A DNA stretch of 64,000 nt, taken from NCBI GenBank assembly GCA_029964075.1, contig CM057141.1, positions 7,564,001 through 7,628,000 of the forward strand, read 5' to 3'. A program made the translations under genes and the position numbers. The DNA comes from Patiria pectinifera (taxonomy: Eukaryota > Echinodermata > Asteroidea > Valvatida > Asterinidae). Below, in pieces: positions 59,573 through 64,000 of the stretch (positions are counted from its first letter, which is position 1; each line of letters starts with the position of its first letter). The notes under the pieces are model-generated. The model was not told where the DNA came from. It saw only the letters and a program-made list of their open reading frames with translations, and ran no database searches.

Positions 59573-61130
59573 CTGAAGCGACCAGAAATTGCAGAGAATT
59601 TCTTTTAAAGTAAAAATGGTATCTCTGGAATTTATTTTTAAGCATTCTACTCTGTCACAGCTTCACAATATTGAAACATTTTTTCAGCTATAAATTACAT
59701 GTACAATGTACATCGATTTTCCTAAACTGGAATAACGGTCACTAGATATACGAGAAAATTGTTATTTGGACTGCAGTTGTAAAACAGTACTTCGTTTATT
59801 CCCAGTAAAGGATCCAATATCACTTTCATTCCAACTTTGTCTTTTGTTTAAACCATTGAAACTCCGATTTTGGTCAATATTTTTGTATCCGACGTTCGGA
59901 AGTTCAGATAAAAGTGGTATGATTATATTGACAATTTATCCAATGAATTACTTAAGTTTCCACTTACTAGGATTATTTCATGTAAATGGCATTGAATCTG
60001 CATCCCCGGGAAGAACCGATAATTGATTTTTAACAAAATTAAAAACCTTTTTTGTAAGTACAAGTTGCTTACAGAAGACTTGAACTTTCGATGAGATATA
60101 TTCACTGTACTACTAATGTCGCTCAAAAAATGACACTTGAGATTGTTAAGTTCTTGATCTGCGACTCCATAGGCACCAATTCCATAGGTTAACCAATCAT
60201 AAAGCACGGCCTGAAACATTGGCAGGCCGAAAAAAGAGGTGTGCATTTTAGGTTATGAATCCTCTATACTGCTTTAAAACGTATTTTTTCTCTCTCCACT
60301 TGTACTTTTTGTTTACCATTGTCATGGAAAGGAAATAAATGTTTCAAGCTACCAATTGATTATTTCAAGAAGTGTATGGCCTACCTGGCTCCAACAAGTT
60401 GAAAGTGGTGAAGGGAAGCCACTCCCAATCTCTCTCTCATACCTGTCATTTGATTATATCACGGCTTGCAAGAGGTCTGTAAGGATTCAACAGGTGTACA
60501 ACAAACAGGTGTATAATTGAACAATGTCAAGCAATAACCATGACTTGCAATCGATTATTCATTTATTAAAAACACACTGAACAGGTAACCATTCCAGTAA
60601 ATCTGCTTAGTATCACCTGGAAAACACTTTTCCTCCCCAAAGAAAAACTGACTCCCCTTTAGGTCACTTACAAGTGTAGATTAATTATTTCCTTATCAAA
60701 ATATTCAAATGACTTCAAATTAAACAAATGATCACACCTCAACCCAACCCCCAATCCCACAAAAGTGTCCCCTAAGCATTAAACAAATCTAACATACTTA
60801 AAAAAAAAATCTTCCCTTTTTGTTAGGTTACAGAACAGCTTTCAACAAAATTGTCATAAAGGTTAACACGGTACATGTATAATAGGTTTTTAAATGTGAT
60901 CAATGTAATGAAAATTGCAAACCTTGTTAAGTAGAAAAAAATGATCAGGAAAAATTTGACAAAGTTCCAGCAGAACACAAATGAATGAACCTTTCATTAA
61001 TCTAACTTCGTTAGATACGCATTTAAAAAAAAAAAAATAGGGAAAACAAATATTGGTCTGAGCATCTATGTACTTTACCCTGCCCTGGGTAGAAGGTTGA
61101 CCTAAGGTCATGTTGGGTCAACCTTAAAAT

Positions 61131-61227
61131 TTAGCTGTGTCTGCGGTCTGGAGCCTTCAGCTTGCGCTTTTTATCTTGAATCTTTAACTTGGCCGCAGCT
61201 GCAAGGAATAGCCAACTCTGTCCAATT
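61131..61227 (-). CDS. Weak candidate terminal exon, unknown gene
   Basis: On the minus strand an acceptor (TTTAAATTACAG) opens a frame reading IGQSWLFLAAAAKLKIQDKK, then a basic end PDRRHS and TAA. A reverse-strand AATAAA lies near 60560. The length and the basic Lys/Arg tail look coding, but no family was recognised and no upstream exon was joined with confidence. It may be chance. Confidence 0.25.
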
Positions 61228-62208
61228 CTGTAATTTAAAAGGAGAGGAAAAGGTCACAGTACAACTGCACAATGCACAATAGTTGGCAATGTTTGGGGCT
61301 CCACTTGTGTGTAACAGCATGCATGTAAACTTTAGGTATGAATTGGTTAAACTTTCAATCAATTGCAATTTCATTTAAAATGATCAACACCATAGATCAG
61401 ATAATTTTTGTTTTTTCCAAAAACTATTCAGCTGTCCAACCTCAACCATCCCGGATGCCGCCCCCTGCCCCCCATAAAAAGAAGAGTAAACAATCAAGTT
61501 CTGAATTCAAATATGTACACTTCTAATCTGTCTTCAGCAATGACTTTGATGAAAAGCTACTTCTTTGAAAAACACATAGGAAAATAAGTGCTTTTATTGA
61601 AAACTATATCTGCCTTTGATTTCTGATTTCAATAAGACAAACATTCCGTCCGTGCACTCAAACACCTTAACTTCTGAGATGATTTACAGGCAGTTCACAA
61701 GGATTCTTTAGACAGGTGTTTAACATTGAGCCCATTAACTCAGCTGGAAAAATAGACGAAAACTTTAGGTTCTCTAACCAACTTTCCAAATGAGACAGAA
61801 AATTTGAAAATACATAGTGATTTAAAAAAATGGTCGCTAAAGCATTTTGCACATGAAGGCTGGAGGACTCCAGCTTTTTTTCCCAAGATTTCAATACCTT
61901 CAAAAAAAATCATCTCCACATCCACCTGGAGAGAGACTTTGGACCTGCGTTGGAAACAAAGAAATGGATCAGTCAGATTTGCCAATATCAAAGAATGTCA
62001 GTAAATAAATGAAGCAACGCCTTTCCACACAATCTGGATCAACTTAACTAACATTTTAATGCCATCCTCCCATTGGATACTTCTAGAACTCTACAAGAAA
62101 TCTTCAAATTCAGTGGTCGCTATGGAATAAACAGTAAAAAATGACAAAATAAACAAAAAGGACAACTTGGGTACACTCTTAATCGATTTAAGGTTGAACA
62201 AAGAATTC

Positions 62209-62281
62209 GACTAGACACAGGATTTGAACCTGCAACCACTGAAATGCTGTACCGGTGCGCTACCAACTGTACTATCCAGCC
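62209..62281 (-). mobile_element. tRNA-like sequence, SINE head or tRNA pseudogene
   Basis: Seventy-three bases with a seven-pair acceptor stem (GGCTGGA / TCTAGTC, with wobble pairs), A-box-like TAGTACAGTTGGTAGCGC and B box GGTTCAAATCC. The anticodon and D stems contain mismatches, so a working tRNA is unlikely. Confidence 0.5.
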
Positions 62282-62803
62282 TTTATTGGCAGTCAGCATT
62301 TTCTTTTTTGTTCACCGGTTGCTGTTCGGAAGCCATGAAGCCACATGTGACCAGATGCTACCCAAAGATTATTATCAATGATGCAAAACTTGGAATTGGT
62401 AATAGGGGCAGGTACACCACTCTGAACGTCCAAGGTTCAAACGCTGATCCAGTCTCTTTCTTTGTTGACCTTGTATTGAGGGAAACATTAATTAATGAAT
62501 TAGACAACTGGTTGCAAGTCAATGGTTATGATACCTGGAAAAAAAACCCAAATATATATTCAAGAAAGGCCTCAAATCCATTACCAGCGTTTAGGAAATC
62601 GGCTTGGGTCGGATTAGATGATATAAATTGTCAAATATCTACAATAATCAATCAGCCATTTTATTACTGCTTCACATGTAGAACTTAATCACTACATTAT
62701 CCGTGCACTGATTTGCTTGACAGTCTCTTTTACAACTACATGTAATTGGTCAATTGGCATCTCGACTTTATGTAACTGTGCATATACATGTACAATAGCA
62801 TCA

Positions 62804-63114
62804 TTAACCCTAACCCTGCCAGACGCAACACAGTGAATCAGGTGGAAAATAACTGGCGCACTTTGATACATTCAGCTACCAACACCAGTGCATGAATGGC
62901 CAGCTCTGAAACAATGAGAGCTAGGTCCCATTGAACAATGCCACAGTTGTATGCTGCCTGCGGTACGGTGACCACCGACTCTGAAGCAGTGTGGCCTTGA
63001 GACTTTTCACCTGATGGATCTTGCTACATTTGGCAGGCTTGTCACTTAGACAAGTGGTGCATGTTGCTACGTTTGGCACGGTTCTAGCAAACATACGCTG
63101 GAGGGTTAGGGTTA
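62804..63114. mobile_element. Inverted-repeat element with TTAACCCTAACCCT ends
   Basis: The left end TTAACCCTAACCCTGCCAG and right end CTGGAGGGTTAGGGTTAA are inverted. The terminal words look like two telomeric hexamers on each side. A second element is inserted at the right edge, so its target duplication is unclear. Confidence 0.6.
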
Positions 63115-63637
63115 AAGGGACACTAGGTCCTGGAACAGCCCAATTGGGCTATAAAACACACTTTGAACGAGATGATGTTAATCGGAAAGAACATTTAAAA
63201 GTAGGATATAAACAACCACACAACTATCCTTTCAAAACTGGGCGTTTTTGTGTTATTCCTGTATTATGCGTGCGAGAACGAATTTCGGGGTCCACTTTTG
63301 CAACCCCATAAATTCGAGCTGTTTTGATGCTAGTTGTGAATTCACTCGTAAAGTGTTCGCCTTTTGCGGACGTTCAAAAACGTCATTTTTTTTTCATTAG
63401 TGATTGGTCACCGCTGTTCCCGAGACACACAACATGTATATCATACACTGTATGTGAACGATGCGAAAAACGTATTCGTACTCCGTCGTGTGCGATGTAA
63501 ACAACCGGGGATTTTTCCTCTTTTCTCGGGAACGGTAAGACATTAGGTTGGTTTCCTTTCAACCAGATGTTTGAAATAGGCTAAGTAAACAATCCAAAAC
63601 ATGAAATTTTCGGGGATTTTAGGACCTAGTGCCCCTT
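63115..63637. mobile_element. MITE with TA target duplication at the edge of the previous element
   Basis: The ends AAGGGACACTAGGTCCT and AGGACCTAGTGCCCCTT are inverted and flanked by TA on both sides. It is 523 bp with no coding capacity recognised. The insertion point is within the terminal TTAGGGTTA of the neighbouring element. Confidence 0.75.
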
Positions 63638-64000
63638 TAACATGCCCTCGTTGAAAATGCTGACAAAAACCCTCAAGTTCATTACACATCAAAGGGTTCA
63701 ATTATCTGGAAACAAATTCTGAAAACAAAGCAAATCATGTCTGTAAATATGGACTACTTACATTATATAACAAAAAAATAAAAGAATTGAATTTTAGTGC
63801 TCTCTGCATTTGCAGAAAAAAAAAAAAATTGAAAAAAGTGATTAATGACTTTTTTCGAAGTGCAGGTAACATCTTGTCATTACAGGATGTGTATAACCCC
63901 AAAAATGTATATGACACAAAATCACACTCGGCAATCAGGAATAATTATACATTTTTTGTTAAAATAAAAACAAATTGGCCCCACTACATTCAGTGCACCT
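63638..64000. other. Terminal stretch without recognised features
   Basis: AT-rich sequence with homopolymer A runs. No exon, RNA gene or repeat structure was recognised up to the window end. Confidence 0.5.

Noticed and set aside
61424-61525. Plus-strand exon-like frame MPPPAPHKKKSKQSSSEF after an acceptor
   Set aside because: Low-complexity Pro/Lys/Ser composition and no upstream exon on that strand.
62209-62281. Functional tRNA gene
   Set aside because: The acceptor and T stems are good, but the D and anticodon stems are mismatched, which fits a SINE head or pseudogene better.
62224-62688. Open frame of 154 codons on the plus strand
   Set aside because: Its start lies in the antisense of a tRNA-like element, no family was recognised and no splice structure supports it; it may deserve a database search.
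1-64000. CRISPR arrays, bacterial operons, ribosomal RNA genes or integrated viruses
   Set aside because: No spaced direct-repeat array, no rRNA-like block and no viral or retroviral polymerase frame was seen; the introns and splice sites are eukaryotic.

Overview
This window is nuclear DNA from an animal with intron-rich genes. Exons are short, GC-richer islands with GT/AG borders in AT-rich sequence full of foldback transposons and tRNA-derived SINEs. CUB/EGF repeats, a WDR88-like gene and a MARCHF6-like RING-CH exon suggest a non-vertebrate deuterostome, perhaps an echinoderm. That placement is inference; no marker in the window settles it. Exon borders were built by hand from splice motifs, phase continuity and, where possible, paralogous exons.

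Layout. (1) 1-4536: upstream sequence with repeats and no recognised gene. (2) 4537-13882, plus strand: a secreted CUB/EGF gene made of phase 1-1 exons (signal peptide, CUB1, EGF1, CUB2, EGF2, CUB3, EGF3, a broken CUB4, CUB5). Its 3' part is lost in a 500-N gap (14533-15032). (3) 15033-25620: a roughly 5-kb tandem duplication. Each unit carries a three-exon plus-strand gene of unknown family, a SINE and a foldback element; a decayed partial third unit follows. (4) 25881-28930, minus strand: the first two coding exons of a MARCHF6-like E3 ligase. The rest of that gene is not seen. (5) 29165-38171, plus strand: a complete nine-exon WDR88-like seven-bladed WD40 gene, head-to-head with MARCHF6 over a 234-bp spacer. 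(6) 38172-46700: intergenic, with several repeats and an isolated CpG-rich segment with a perfect NRF1 palindrome. (7) 46701-58745, plus strand: a complete five-exon membrane receptor (signal peptide, CUB, LDL-receptor class A, transmembrane helix, Tyr/Gly/Ser-rich tail). (8) 58746-64000: its 3' region, a tRNA-like SINE fragment, two adjoining inverted-repeat elements and one weak minus-strand terminal exon candidate.

The genes do not form a pathway as far as can be seen. The main interest is structural: a CUB/EGF array being reshaped by unequal exchange and probably gene conversion, CUB domains without cysteines, a young tandem gene pair, a shared promoter, and many mobile elements with intact target-site duplications. 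One of these elements duplicated the 5' splice site of WDR88 exon 2.
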